Program-made: the position numbers and the translations under genes
Origin: Camellia lanceoleosa
Taxonomy: Eukaryota > Streptophyta > Magnoliopsida > Ericales > Theaceae
Reading direction: 5' to 3'
Assembly (NCBI GenBank): GCA_025200525.1
Contig: CM045763.1
Coordinates: 59,041,530 to 59,105,529, forward strand
Length of the DNA: 64,000 nucleotides
Shown: positions 1-11,260 of the stretch, one piece after another
How the letters are laid out: the number at the start of each line of letters is the position of its first letter
Position numbering within the stretch: the stretch's first letter is position 1
The notes under the pieces: generated by a model
What the model was told of the DNA's origin: nothing
Seen by the model: only the letters and a program-made list of their open reading frames with translations
Database searches by the model: none

Positions 1-175
1 TTTAAATTTTTCCCAACAAATTGCGCTCTTACATTAATTAATTTCCACATTACAATTTCGTAAACGCCCTTCAGAACCTGCAACTTACCAACAGAACCGT
101 ACATTTTTTTTGACACTTACAGCAGTTTCACACATTCATTTCGTTTGCCATCACCTTGTACAGACCGAACAGGAT

Positions 176-1570
176 TTACAACCCAAGTTGACGCCAATGT
201 TGCACTAATTCATTTCGTATTGATTTCCTCACTTCGTTCATATGTACGTCATCGTCGTCCTCTGGTTCACCATCATCATCGTCACCAAGACCGTCAACAT
301 TTGGCATGTCGTTGAATGTAAAATTCTCTGCATTCGCAACCTTGTTGAATGCTTCATCGTCGCTCGAGTTGCGGTGTATAAAATTACGTATTGCCATTGA
401 AGCACCAACCAATGGCACCTGTACTTTCACGAAATCATATCGCGGCATGTTATGTAGGAATCCCCATTACGCTTTCAATACGCCGAACACATGTTCAATT
501 GCACTCTGTGAGTGCACCGTGTTGAAAATTTCGTTTGCATTTTTTGGCCGTCCTGTTGCGCGAAACACCTCCTGGTGGTAGCGGCATCCCTTAAACGGCG
601 CCAAAAATCCTTTTTGGTTCTTGTACACCGCATCAACAAGGTAATATTTTCCTGGTTGTAAATAAATAATTTCGCATTAGTACGGTGGTCGATTACAAAT
701 ATGAAATGCACACCACTAATAAAAACAAAAAAAGATGTGTCGTTCATCCTACCTTTCTCTGGCATGGGGAATTGTTTGGCTGGGTCCTATGTTACTTCGT
801 TAAAAACTCTACTGTCATGCATACTTCCCTCCCATCCGCAAGATATAAAAGTAAAACACAAATCAAAATCACACACTGCGAATATGTTTTCCGTGTGCCG
901 TCCTTTATGGCCAAAATATGGCGGTGCCTCTTGAGGCGAGAGATGTGCCTCCACATGTGTGCTGTCAAGCGCGCCAATACAGTCCTACAGAATCACACAA
1001 CATCATGTGAATAAGAAATGCTACTACCCAAAAAAAGTTTGTGAGTATATTCCGAAAGTGGCTACTATTCATAATTAAAATGTGCCAAAAATAAATACCC
1101 TCACTTTGAATGGGAAATATTTTCGTCGGGACTCCAAATACGGATGTCTATTGTGTTATGACCTTGTCGGTCGGCAGTATGCTCTCGTGAACAACTTCGT
1201 CGCTTTAAGAACTCGCATTACGTGATGCCAGACTGTTTCTCCCGAGTGTTGAAAACGGTCTTCTATGTCCCAACTAGTGAAGCCCTGTAACACCAAAATG
1301 AATGCCGACACTCTCAACTACGTCTATACCATGGGGATGCTGTGGTACTAGGAGGCCGCAATCCTTAACTAATGTCTTGCACAACATCAAGAACACATCT
1401 TGTGACATCCGAAAATTTCGCTGAAATGCTTCATTCCTTCCTCGAAGCATCTCCTGCATCCATATGCTACCAGTCAATGCGGATGTGTGAAATGGAGTCC
1501 TGTCAACATACGCGTACTCATTGGCAACGCGAGCAATTTCCACCCAAATTATTGATGTCGTCGACTCCAT
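176..1570 (-). pseudogene. PIF/Harbinger (HARBI1-like) transposase, three exons, decayed
   Basis: DDE-type transposase of the PIF/Harbinger superfamily, read from 1570 down to 176. I see three exons: 1570-1105, 984-753 and 651-176. The introns at 985-1104 and 652-752 both have GT..AG ends. The N-terminal part carries the family pattern 'RTPFHTSALTGS..MQEML' and 'FRMSQDVFLML'. All three catalytic residues are visible: D in 'IGALDSTHV' (near 970), D in 'YYLVDAVY' (near 636) and E in 'AIEHVFGVLK' (near 495). The C-terminus is a typical 'MPRYDF..Q..LV.ASMAIRNFI' followed by an acidic tail ending at 176. It is not functional: there is a frame break near 1270 and in-frame stops near 1150, near 795 (TAG after 'FNEVT') and near 467 (TAA after 'VLKA'). 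The neighbouring Myb/SANT-like gene on the same strand is the usual second gene of this superfamily. Family assignment is confident; element ends were not found. Confidence 0.86.
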
Positions 1571-2022
1571 TTCTCCGATCTTCTCTAGTATCCAAGTATT
1601 TATTTGGCCATTGCGTACGACTCCCGAGCTAGTACCTTCTTATGCATCCATAGACGTTGCAAATTATATGAAATAAGAACTACCAGCTATAGATTTGATT
1701 TGCCGAAATGAGTTGCACAACTCCATGATATATAACACTCCTGCAGAAGTATATTCAACTACTATCAACGTGTGTTACTGTGGGCATGTAATTGTCCAAA
1801 GCATAGTACACCAAACACTACCATGTGAATGCTACTACATTTGCAGGTTTGTACAATTTGTAGTTTGCATGCTTGCATATAAGCATCTAACTTTCTTGTG
1901 CTTCTGATTGACATATGCCACATCCACTTTTTCAATATTTGATGTGAATTGTTTTAGAATAAAATAATGTACATAAAGAAATGTAAATAAATAAGATAAT
2001 GGAACTAATAAAATGTTTTTGC

Positions 2023-2367
2023 ATTAAATAAATAAAAAGCACCCAATAAATAAATAATTTTTCTATTTATTGAAATGTAAGTATTTTTCTGCCTATATTA
2101 AATAATTTGAATAAATAAGTGTACACAATAAATAAAATTAATAAAAAATAAATAAGTCAATTAAAGAAATGTAACTTCTTTGCATCCTCTTTTTTTTTTA
2201 TTAAATAAATAAAAAGCACCCAAAAAAAAATATTTTTTTTTATTTATTGAAATGTAAGTACTTTTCTGCCTATATTAAATAATTTGAATAAATAAGTGTA
2301 CACAATAAATAAAATTAATAAAGAATAAATAAGTCAATTAAAGAAATGTAACTACTTTTCATCCTTT
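2023..2367. repeat. 177-bp tandem duplication (two copies)
   Basis: The segment beginning ATTAAATAAATAAAAAGCAC at 2023 recurs at 2200. The two copies share the internal landmarks 'TTTCTGCCTATATTAAA', 'AGTGTACACAATAAATAAA' and 'AAGTCAATTAAAGAAATG'. Differences are mostly in the homopolymer runs. This is a recent tandem duplication within the Harbinger-like spacer. Confidence 0.85.
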
Positions 2368-2536
2368 TTTTTTTCGTCACAAAAATTAATTTCAACATAG
2401 TTCAAAAAACTCATCATTTTCAATGTTGTTTTAACCTTCCTGGGGATTACAAATGTAACTTTTTAATTTTGTAGGAAATTACTATTTGCTTTTGTAAGAC
2501 CAATTTTCATTTTGTCAATTATAAAATGAAAAAAAA

Positions 2537-2880
2537 CCTGCAAAGAGTTGCATGTACATTCCCTGGACAAACCCAAAAACTTTTAAAAATTTACGAAAAA
2601 AAGCCTGCAAAGAGTTGCATGTACATTCCCTAAATAATAACACAACAAACCAAAAAAAACCTACAAAGAGTTGCATGTACATTCCCTGGACACAAGTTGT
2701 GCATAACATAACAAGCATGTGACACCAAAATAATGCCACATTGCGGCGTGTATACTCGCATATCAGTTGCAAAGTCCTACAGAATCATACATACACGTCC
2801 ACACCAAAATAAAAGCACAACAAACCAAAATAAGCCTGCAAAGTCCTGCAGAAGCATACATACACATCCACACAAAAATA
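2537..2880. repeat. Short interspersed direct repeats
   Basis: A unit of about 28 bp with core AAAGAGTTGCATGTACATTC occurs at 2537, 2604 and 2660. A second unit, core CAAAGTCCTRCAGAA followed by CATACATACAC, occurs near 2769 and 2838. Clustered short repeats like these are typical of the non-coding parts of DNA transposons. Their role is unknown. Confidence 0.7.
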
Positions 2881-3005
2881 AAAGAAATGCGAACTGTCTC
2901 GAGACTTCACCATCCCAAGAAAAAAAAAAACACAATACAAACACACATAATATACTACAATCTCATGATAAGCAAATAGTAAAATGACAATCCAACAACA
3001 AAGGC

Positions 3006-4156
3006 CTAGTCCAAGTCAACAGCACCACCACTTCTGAATAGCCGTGTCCCCCCTTCACGATCCCTGTCAACATTGGTTGGCGTGCAAGCACGCTTCTCTG
3101 TCAACCAGTTGACAATGTAATTCTGGGGGAGGGCCATGATGATGTCCCGATTATCGGGTGAATCCATTATGCCGCATACGAATGAGAAAAACTTACCGCC
3201 TGGCTCTAATCCAGGCGTGCTCATAAGCCGTGCAAGACAGTCCCCCACTGTGTTGTCACCTTTACCCGTGACAACGTATTGCGTGATTTTCAGCTCCCTG
3301 CTTTGTTTGCTCACTACTTCCACGAGATTGTCCATGCTACTAGCAACAGTACCAGGCGTTGCCCGCTTGCGCTGTTTTGGATTGGCTGATCCGTCCACGG
3401 CTGACTGGGGGGGAGCATCCTCAAATAGGCTACTATAAACCACGTTCTCCCCGACAGTGTCATGGCCCGGCTGTGGTGGTGTGCTTGTATTGAGAGGTCC
3501 CATCCCGCTATCCATGTCCATGGCATTGGTCGTAGCAGTAGCATCATCTTGCACTTCTGTTGGAGTCCATGTATGTTTTCCAATCGCTTCTGCGCCAGAG
3601 TACACCCGCTCCATGAGATACACGTGCTCTAGAGGCTTACTCTTGAATTTAGCACATCGGTTGTTCATCTGTGAAGGAGAAAACACATATGTTAGTACAG
3701 CTTGAAATGTAATTACAAAACAATAAATGTAACTCGTCATATAAAAATTTTGTGAAAACATACTGCTTGCATTTTCGCCCACCAATGGTCAGGTGCAGTG
3801 AACAAGCCTGTCTCATGGTCGTACCCAAGCCCTGTCAAGCCGTGGCTGGCATTCTCCAACTTCTTCCAGGCGACCCAATCTTTCTTCAAGTTGTCAAACT
3901 TGTTTTTCATTTGTTTTGCTGAATGTAGTAGACCGGTTTTCTCTAGAAATTTGTTTGCTACGTTCTTATACCCTGCCATAGACAATCCGCACGGTTGTCG
4001 ATTACCACCTTCCATTTCAACAATGATGAGTTGAAGAAACAGCTTTATATTGTCGCTATCGAATTGGCATTTGTGAACTGGTTGGGGTTGGATTGCTGTG
4101 GCAGCGTTACCTCGATACTTTGAAGGGATACGGGGTGATGATCGGTTTGTTGCCAT
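3006..4156 (-). CDS. Myb/SANT-like DNA-binding protein (Harbinger ORF1-type), two exons, intact
   Basis: Two exons, 4156-3764 and 3668-3006, separated by a 95-bp intron (3669-3763) with GTATGT donor and TTCACAG acceptor. Splicing is phase 0 and gives an uninterrupted protein of about 351 residues. Residues 25-130 look like the plant Myb/SANT-like (Myb_DNA-bind_3) fold. Evidence includes 'MKNKFDNLKKDWVAWKKL', 'GLGYD.ETGLFTAPDHWWAKM', spaced tryptophans, and after the splice 'CAKFKSKPLEHVYLMERVYSG..A.GKHTW'. The second half is low-complexity with a short basic stretch (KQRKR). In PIF/Harbinger elements this protein binds DNA and helps import the transposase into the nucleus. It lies upstream of the decayed transposase on the same strand. 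It could alternatively be a host L10-interacting MYB-domain-like gene. No stop or frameshift is seen, unlike the transposase. Confidence 0.75.
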
Positions 4157-4429
4157 GAGTAGTGATGTCCTGCTTGTAACATTTACAGTGCAATATCAGA
4201 AACAAATGAAGTACAGTTCATATTGTTTGCATGGCCAAAAGTGAAATAAAAGTGTAAACACAGTTACTGCAGTAATAACAACAAAACAGTACAACACTTT
4301 CCAAAAGACAAAGTCCGTTTGTACTACACGTTGGGGAAGTCTTATGTAACAAGACCAAAACATCTAACAGACAGCAAAGTACATATGTCATACAAAAAGT
4401 AACTACGCAGCAATATCCATGTCAACACA

Positions 4430-4875
4430 TCACATGCGAAACAACAACACCAAAACAACGACGCACAAAAAATCGACGACGGTCCTAAGCATACGTAGGC
4501 TCTGATCTATGCGCACAACGTCCGCTCGTAACCCCTGATCGACATCATTATGTGGTTGGTCAGTACGCAAACTGGTGCTACGAAACTCGTCACACCAACC
4601 AACCCACGACGCACATCTCTGCTGGACAAAATTGCAGTAGATAGTTAGCATATATACTACACAAGACAACCACAAATGAACGACGACATGACTAAGTGCA
4701 TAAGAGAGTGGCAACACAAACGCATCGTAGTTCTAGGGCAAACGTAGAACGCACGACCAGGGTTTTTGGCGGATCGTGATATCTTTACAACGCAATGTCC
4801 AAACCCACAATCACACATCCTTGGTGGCCATGATGAAGTGGCACTTGACGTGGAGGACGCCATCTGTATACTCAT
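4430..4875 (-). CDS. Probable GRF-type zinc-finger protein with C-terminal hydrophobic segment, two exons
   Basis: The 5' part (from the ATG at 4875) encodes a serine-rich start followed by 'CDCGFGHCVV' and 'KNPGRAFYVCP', the first half of a plant GRF zinc finger (CxCG...NPGRxFYxC). The second half, 'RCASWVGWCDEF', is in an open stretch from about 4620 to 4430. It is followed by a helical region and a hydrophobic C-terminus ('VVDFLCVVVLVLLF') that resembles a membrane anchor. An intron of about 100 bp must join them. A TTTTGTCCAG acceptor lies at 4622-4626, but I could not fix a donor that keeps frame, so the splice or an indel is uncertain. Small GRF proteins with this layout are often encoded by plant transposons. 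Position just upstream of the Myb/SANT-like gene suggests a third gene of the same element. No function beyond nucleic-acid binding is proposed. Confidence 0.55.
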
Positions 4876-5475
4876 TTATTTTTTTTGTTCATGTTATAAA
4901 TTAAACTAATATAATCTACTGTGCGGAATGAAAGACAGTAATTGAAACAAGTTTATTTTGAATTTAGGTTAATACTTGAACATGCCAGTTTAGTGGTGTG
5001 TCGGGACTCATGTTCCATTTTGTTGTCTACATTTGCACTCTAAATTTTCAGTCCCTTTGATTTGTTTTTACTGACAATGTGCTTGCATTATGCTTTAGCT
5101 GACTCATTTGCTATGGTTATGAATAGGGACGAAAAATGCTCCAAAAATCTACTTGCTCAACTGTTCCTGGTTAATGGTCCCTAAATATATTGAGAGAATG
5201 CTACTAAACTAATTAGCAGTTAGCAGTTAATATAGCCAAGTATAAAATGTAAAAAATAACCCCTTACATTCAAGGCAACCAAACAAATACGTGGAAAAAT
5301 GTAATGATTTTATGTAAAAGATGTAGTAAGAAATGACTTACAAAATTTTTCTATTTAGAAATTATTTATTGAATTACATGTCGAATTAACTGTAAATACC
5401 ACGTGAGTGTTGTATGACCTTCTGTGTGTGTGTGTGTGTGTGTATGTGTGTTTGTGTGTGTGTGTTTGTGCGTGC

Positions 5476-5508
<33 letters not shown>

Positions 5509-5857
5509 TCTGCAAAACTGTGATGGTGTCTTAATAATTTGAAATCCCAGTAGAGAATTTCTAGTGGCTGTTAGGATGAATTTGCCATCACTACAGGGGT
5601 TAGTTTAGTAAAAGGTTTCACTGTTTTTCTGGTGGCTGTTAGGATGCATTTTATAATTCTCTTTTTGGTAACTGAAATTGAAAGTTAACTTGTGTCTCCT
5701 TCTAGTTCTTATGATCAACAAAGTACATTTAGGTCTAGAGTTTTTCTAACATTGATAAGTCAAATAGACGCTAAACAATAATAAAGGGACAAGAACATAG
5801 AGCATAGAAAGAAATCCTTTTCCCATTAGTTCATTGTCTTTCTTTTGTCAATGATCT
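4876..5857. other. Intergenic, no gene seen
   Basis: No coding signature on either strand. It contains the (TG)n/(CG)n microsatellite at 5423-5509 and a repeated 14-mer, TGGTGGCTGTTAGG or a one-base variant, near 5562 and 5632. The CNL homology begins abruptly near 5858. Confidence 0.55.
5423..5509. repeat. (TG)n-(CG)n alternating purine-pyrimidine microsatellite
   Basis: About 87 bp of nearly uninterrupted alternating TG with a central CG tract (roughly 5470-5492). The few interruptions are TTTG or TATG. Such tracts are classical Z-DNA-prone sequence and highly length-variable. Confidence 0.9.
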
Positions 5858-6696
5858 TGTGGAGGTTCCATGTGTCAATATGCCACATATCATCAAGGAC
5901 TATTACATACCTGTGTCAGCTAAGAAATGTAAACAAATTGACCTCGATGTTCTTCTCCGACTTCTCTTTCTCCAAGCCCACTTGTTGTGAAATGTCTCGT
6001 AAAAGTTCTTTTATATTTGGTTGCTAAGAAACATAAATCCATGCAGAACGTTCAAAATTATGTTGAGTGGACTTAAAAACTTTCTTAGCAAGAGTTGTTT
6101 TGCACAGTCCTGCCATACCATTAATTGAGATCACATGACATTGTAATTCTTTATTGAACATTTTTGCCACCAAATCTTCAATATGTTTTTCAAAACCAAC
6201 AACATTTGGTTCATCAATATGAGGAAAAGATCGTCTTTCATCCCATATATCTCCTCTGCCACTACCATTAGATTCATTGATGCCATAAGTTTGTCTGACA
6301 CGATTGATATCCTTAACTCTTTTTTGATTCCTTCAATCTCCATAGCAAAGTTACGAGCATCACAACCGTAGCAAACGATACAAGTGGCACTCTTGAGACA
6401 ACAAAAACCCCTTCCCTCTGTGATGCTATCTGGGGGAATTATTTCTGCATAATGTCCTCCACATCACAAGCAAGATCTTGAATATCAATCACCAAGTTGG
6501 CCACTCCTCTTCTTCCCCCTTGTTTGGCTTCAGCATCCTCCAAGTAGGCTTGAATATGCCTCATTTCACGTTCGATCCAAACAATGTCTTCTTGCAAACG
6601 AGACAAGCGAGAACCTTCTTTGAAAACTAGATTGCTAAGTACACCGATGGTTTGTCTGAGGACTACAATAGCTCCAGCAAGAGAAATCTCTGCCAT
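5858..6696 (-). pseudogene. Truncated CC-NB-ARC fragment (CNL locus 1)
   Basis: Same family as the intact receptor at 14401-17004. From the ATG at 6696 the Rx-like coiled coil is open for 85 codons ('LQEDIVWIEREMRHIQAYLEDAEAK' region). It then breaks near 6437 by frame change and stop. Homology resumes in the other frame through the P-loop, which reads 'GMAGLCKTT' (one of its glycines is now Cys), and through RNBS-A and kinase-2 ('YVIVLDDMWHI'). In-frame stops replace the second Ser-Gln of 'YVSQQPN' and a Gln in 'FLSQHRY'. Homology stops near 5858, just after kinase-2; the rest of NB-ARC and all LRRs are missing. It is non-functional, possibly a small-RNA or recombination template. Confidence 0.88.
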
Positions 6697-7880
6697 CTTT
6701 GCTTTGATGGCTACAAATTACAAATGAGAAGTTTTGACAAAAACATTGAAGACAACAGCTTCTAAGAAAAACACACAAGAATTAGAACAAGAGTGAACCA
6801 CAATCACAGATTTGTATAAATTTCAACGCAACAGAAAAATAAATTGGATAATTTACACAATTGGTCGCCAAATTATGTGTTTTGTTTCACTTTAATTCCC
6901 AATATTTTAATCTTTCAACCTTGGTAAAATATGGGATTTGTTTCACTTTACTTCCAATATTAGCTTTGTTCAAATTGAGCAAGGGTAAAAGGGATTTTTT
7001 AATTTTATTTTGATAATGCGGTTACTTCACTAGAGGATGGGTCTGACCGATCCACGTTTCAAACGGGTTCGCTGGCCTTGGTGTCCTTAAAGCACACCTG
7101 CAAAAAAGGTCCAAAGGGGGAGGAAGTCCCTCGACGCACACTCTGACGATCAAGTTAGGTTAAGGCAGATTAATTTCTTAGAGAGAGAAAGGGGGATGCA
7201 TGGGGGTAAAGAACTTAACCTCGACGTATCTTGAAAGCTTTCTTATATCCTTTACTCATCATTTCCTTGTCCATTCCAACTTGTCTTGTTGCCTGAAAGT
7301 CTATGGCCTAGTTGTCATCGTTCATGGTGATTCTGCATACTCCGGCGTGAGGGGTCTTGCCGTATTTAATGCTATAGCGACCTCATTAAATGGCTGATGC
7401 GTTGGTGCATTAACTTTGCAGGATCTTTTTCTACTTATGTGGCCAATTCCCTGTTAGACAAGTGTTTGGACATTATTAGTCCTGGCCCTGCATTGGCTTC
7501 TCAAAGTTACCGGACTTTAATGCCTGGCCGTGGACTGGACCTTGAGCCGTGACCTGGGCCCCCTTGGGTGCCCATCAATATCATATTTAAACCTAAAAAA
7601 TGCTATAAAATGTACACTTTGACACTTATTTATTTGATCATTTTGATTTTATTGAAATTTCATGTAAAAACCCAAACTACCTCACCTCTCATAACAGATT
7701 TTGACAGCGTTCATGTCACTGGCTAAAGTGTAATGGATTGAATATTTTGGGAGCAAAGTGGAACAATTAAAAGATTCAACTCTGGACATTAACTCAACTG
7801 AACACATTGATTTGGCACAGGAAGTTAACAAAAGGAAGAAAAAGAAAATAGCAAAATCAAACCTGTAATCTGATCGCACT
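6697..7880 (-). repeat. Duplicated 5' leader of CNL locus 1, with a 0.57-kb insertion
   Basis: Homologous base by base to 17005-17640 upstream of the intact receptor, including the 'TTTGTAG' splice acceptor next to the start codon and the donor near 7862. Relative to locus 2 there is an extra segment, about 7012-7583, between 'AAAGGGATTTTT' and 'ATTTAAACCTAAAA'. The extra segment is GC-richer and has no recognisable gene, TIR or clear target duplication, so its type is unknown. Confidence 0.75.
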
Positions 7881-8339
7881 TTCAGATTTGTATAAATTTT
7901 GAACACAACAGAAATTAACTCTTTGATTTGGCCCAGAAAATTAACAAAAAGAAGAAGAAACTTTGGTTTTTTAACTCTTTTTTTTTTTTTTTTTTTATTT
8001 ATAAGTCATATCACTTCTTTATTTTTTTATATTTTTTTTTTCAAAAAAAAGTTTAAAAAATCTAAAAAAATCAACTATTACTCTATTTTTTAAAATAAGT
8101 AGACTTTGTAAAATCTTTTTTGTACATCTTTTAACAAAAATTTAAAAATTATCAAAATAACCTATTTTTCAACGAGACTTTTATTTTTTTTTATTATTAT
8201 TATCAAAAAGTCTGTGTAGTGGTGGGGTCAACCACTTTATTCATTTTATTTTTTATGTTTGATTTCATTTCATGATTTTTCCGGAATTAGGTTGGAATAG
8301 TTTAAGCTGAGAATGACTAAAAAACTTATTAGTGGGATG
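7881..8339. other. AT-rich intergenic DNA
   Basis: No gene. It starts with a short second copy of the leader motif 'TTTGTATAAATTT', followed by long T and A homopolymers. Confidence 0.5.
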
Positions 8340-8344
8340 GTTTT

Positions 8345-8883
8345 TGTGGGGACATATTTTTTGAGTACCAACACGTGGCTAAGGTGATGTCGAAGTGTCG
8401 GTTGAGGTGTCACGTGTCTTGGTCATGACGCCGAGGTGATCTCTGATAGGCCGAGGTTATCTTCGAAGATATCGGAATCTAGGATAAGCGGCTAAGGGAC
8501 AAGAGTCCTAGAATGAGGAAGGGCCTCAGCCTGGATAAGGATAAAGCTCTTAGGGAGTTTATCTTTATCTATTGGAGAGTCCAAGATAAGCACAGAGTTG
8601 AAATCCATTGAAGCTAGGCTTTTATTGAGACTATGATTGAGTTGGCTATAAAAGAGAGGCACCCCCATGGGTCTACCGTACGCAATTTATATTCTGAATA
8701 GTGAGTTAAGTATTTTTGCTATTTTTGAGAGATAACTGACTTGATCATCGGAGTGTCCCCGGGTGGACGAACCACCGTCGGAATCTCTTCTTTCTGTTGC
8801 AGGTCGTTCGGGCTTAATCCATTCTGCCAGTGCTCTCCAACTAAGTACTAATTTGACAGTGTGGTCAGAAATTAACACACACA
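8345..8883 (+). mobile_element. Solo LTR, 539 bp, with 5-bp target duplication GTTTT
   Basis: Starts TGTGGGGAC and ends ACACACA (TG..CA). It is flanked by exact 5-bp direct repeats GTTTT at 8340-8344 and 8884-8888. Inside is a promoter-like 'GGCTATAAAAGAGAGGC' near 8648, followed by an R/U5-like stretch with 'GTGTCCCCGGGTGGACGAACC'. No internal retrotransposon sequence or partner LTR is present, so this is a solo LTR left by unequal recombination. The family (copia or gypsy) cannot be assigned by eye. Confidence 0.85.
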
Positions 8884-8899
8884 GTTTTAAGTTAAAGAT

Positions 8900-10130
8900 T
8901 GTAAGATAAATTGTATTTATTTATGAACTTAATGTAGTAATATCAGTTGATTGGAATTAAATTTATAAAATTATGTAAAAGCCCCTCATTATATAGAAGA
9001 TGATTTTTGTTGTTTTTGTAAAGTGAGTGACAAAATAGTCTTTTTACCTCCTCCAATCTCATGAATTAGATTTCAATACCATTTCCTTGTGAAATTGCTG
9101 CTCCTGTTTTGTCTCTGAAAATAAACAGAAAACGTTGATCTCGGCAGTGCAGGATAAATAAAAACTTTTTAAAAATAAATATATGTATATGTAAATATTG
9201 TTCAATTATTTACTTAATATATATATGCAATTATTGTTCAATTATTTATTTATCATATATAAGATTCAGGTTATCATTTTTTATTAGCAAAAAAATGCGA
9301 ATTTTATTGATAAAATCCACGAAACTGAGACACACAGAGATAAAACATCAAGCCTATATTGATTCAGCTGCAGTCTACTTTGGTAAACTACACCATCATG
9401 CAGTTAGCTTAGCGTGGCTTTACTCCAAGCCTATATTGATAATCTGAACTATTTTATTTTGTAAACTTGTCAAGTTGATTATTCATAACAAAGTTAATCA
9501 GACACCAATAGTCATACAATCGATTCGTAATTTATCCTTAAAAAAATGAATGGCATGTATCGTTTTAAAATTTATAGTTCATCTTTTGAGAAGAAAATGT
9601 GATTTGATCTTGTGAGTAATGATATTTAATTAATTTAATTTTTAATATAAATGATATATTAATTGAATGTTACAAAATGAATGGTTTATATTATGAAGAT
9701 GAACTCTTGGCATGTTGGAAGGCTTTATATTATGTTTTTTTGGATAAAATATTATGGTTAAAAAAAAAAAAAACATTGCAATGCATGCAATAAAAAGATA
9801 ATAATTTAAATAAGGAAAATGATTTCTAAATAAAAATTTATACAAAAAGTCTTACAAGAATGACGTAATAATATTTTAAAAATTATAAATCACTTTAATG
9901 ATCTTTTTAATTTGCAACGAATAGATACAAATATGCCATGTTCTGTATTGTATTGGCATCTCGCCAAATGCTTTGAGATTTGCATATGATTTTTTTTCTC
10001 AATGTTCTTGTGCCAACGATATGTTTTCTGAGATATGATGCAACTATATCCTCGTTGCTTTGATGTATTTTGTATTGTTTGTATTTTATTTCTTCATCAA
10101 TGAAATCTTTTTTTGCCATTCAAAATAAAT
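8900..10130. repeat. Intergenic block shared by CNL units 1 and 2
   Basis: No gene. The block aligns in pieces with 19010-19060, 19824-19910, 22365-22450, 23590-24225, 28555-28720 and 29440-29640 of unit 2. Landmarks include 'AATATCARTTGRTTGGAATTAA', 'CATAACAAAGTTAAT' and 'TATTGGCATCTCGCCAA'. Because this copy lacks the intervening elements, it is the empty-site reference for at least five insertions in unit 2. Confidence 0.8.
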
Positions 10131-11260
10131 AAATACTATGCACTATAAAAAAAAAAAAAAAAAAAAATCCATTTTCAAATGAAATGTGTTGTTGGTTAGA
10201 TTTATTCTACATTAGACATAAATCAACACCACACACTACATTTTTGGTACTTGATGAAATATTTTTCCTAAAAGGAATATTGCACATTAATTACTTTGAA
10301 CGTTGTTTATACATTCATTTATTCATTATTAGTCAATTCTTAAACACAAAAATCTAAAATCGAACATCAATTAAACCAGAGTTCATGCATTAGTTTATTG
10401 GAGACCAATATACACACACCAATATAGTAAGTTCAAACCACACACACAAATAAAATTACAACGCAAATCACAAATATCAAATTACAAAGACACACCATTA
10501 TTGATTACAACAAACAACTAAATGTCGCACAGAAGGTTAGAGAAGAAGAGCTTTGCCAAATAAGCAGGTTGAAGGTAAGAATCAATAATTTGTTTCTTCA
10601 GCATAATAATAGAGATCTACTAGAAATGATCTTATGGATCAGAAAGACCATATATGTTCATCCAATGAAATCATGTTATTTCTCCACCATTTTCTTATTT
10701 TAAGCTAGAACAATCTGATGCAAATCTTATTTAGTGTCCACCAAATCTGATGCACTGTTAGGAGCATCGCCATCTTCAAAGCTAGGACAACCGGACCTAT
10801 GAGACAAAGACAAATCCAATCAAAGTTAACCATCATTAATTATTATAAAATAAATAAATAAATAAATATATATATTTTAATTCATTGTTCAAAAATTTTA
10901 AAAAGGGAGTTCATATATTAGCGCTTGTTAGTTAAGGGTAGGTGTTAGTGTGGCAGTGCAGTTATTTCACTGTAAACTAGACGTTATGGATTCAAACTAT
11001 ATAAACAATCTCCCAATACTTGCTCCATTGCAATTCGGGCTTCATAGATTTAAACCACGAAAACAACCTCTCCATATGCGAGGATGATTAAGGCTGCATG
11101 ACATTTCTCAAATCCTGCATTTGCGGTTCCATATAGGATCCACCTAATATCTTTTACAAATTTGTATTTGTTGAGAGGATCAAGCGAGCATATTATATGA
11201 TATTTTAAAATTACTTAATAATGTTTCAATTCGGTGTGGTTGTATTAAAAAAAAAATGTC
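10131..11260. repeat. 3' flanking block shared by CNL units 2 and 3
   Basis: No gene. Homologous to 35640-37490: 'AATATTGCACATTAATTA', 'GTTCATGCATTAGTTTATTGGA', 'GCTTTGCC.AATAAGCAGGTT' and 'TTCAATTCGGTGTGGTT' occur in both, in order. Unit 3 carries extra MITEs and a retroposon that are absent here. Confidence 0.8.

Larger units (their letters stand above)
1575..3005. other. AT-rich spacer between the two Harbinger-type genes
   Basis: No gene is visible. The spacer is AT-rich, with many AATAAATAAA runs, a 177-bp tandem duplication, and short direct repeats between 2.5 and 2.9 kb that are listed separately. Confidence 0.6.
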
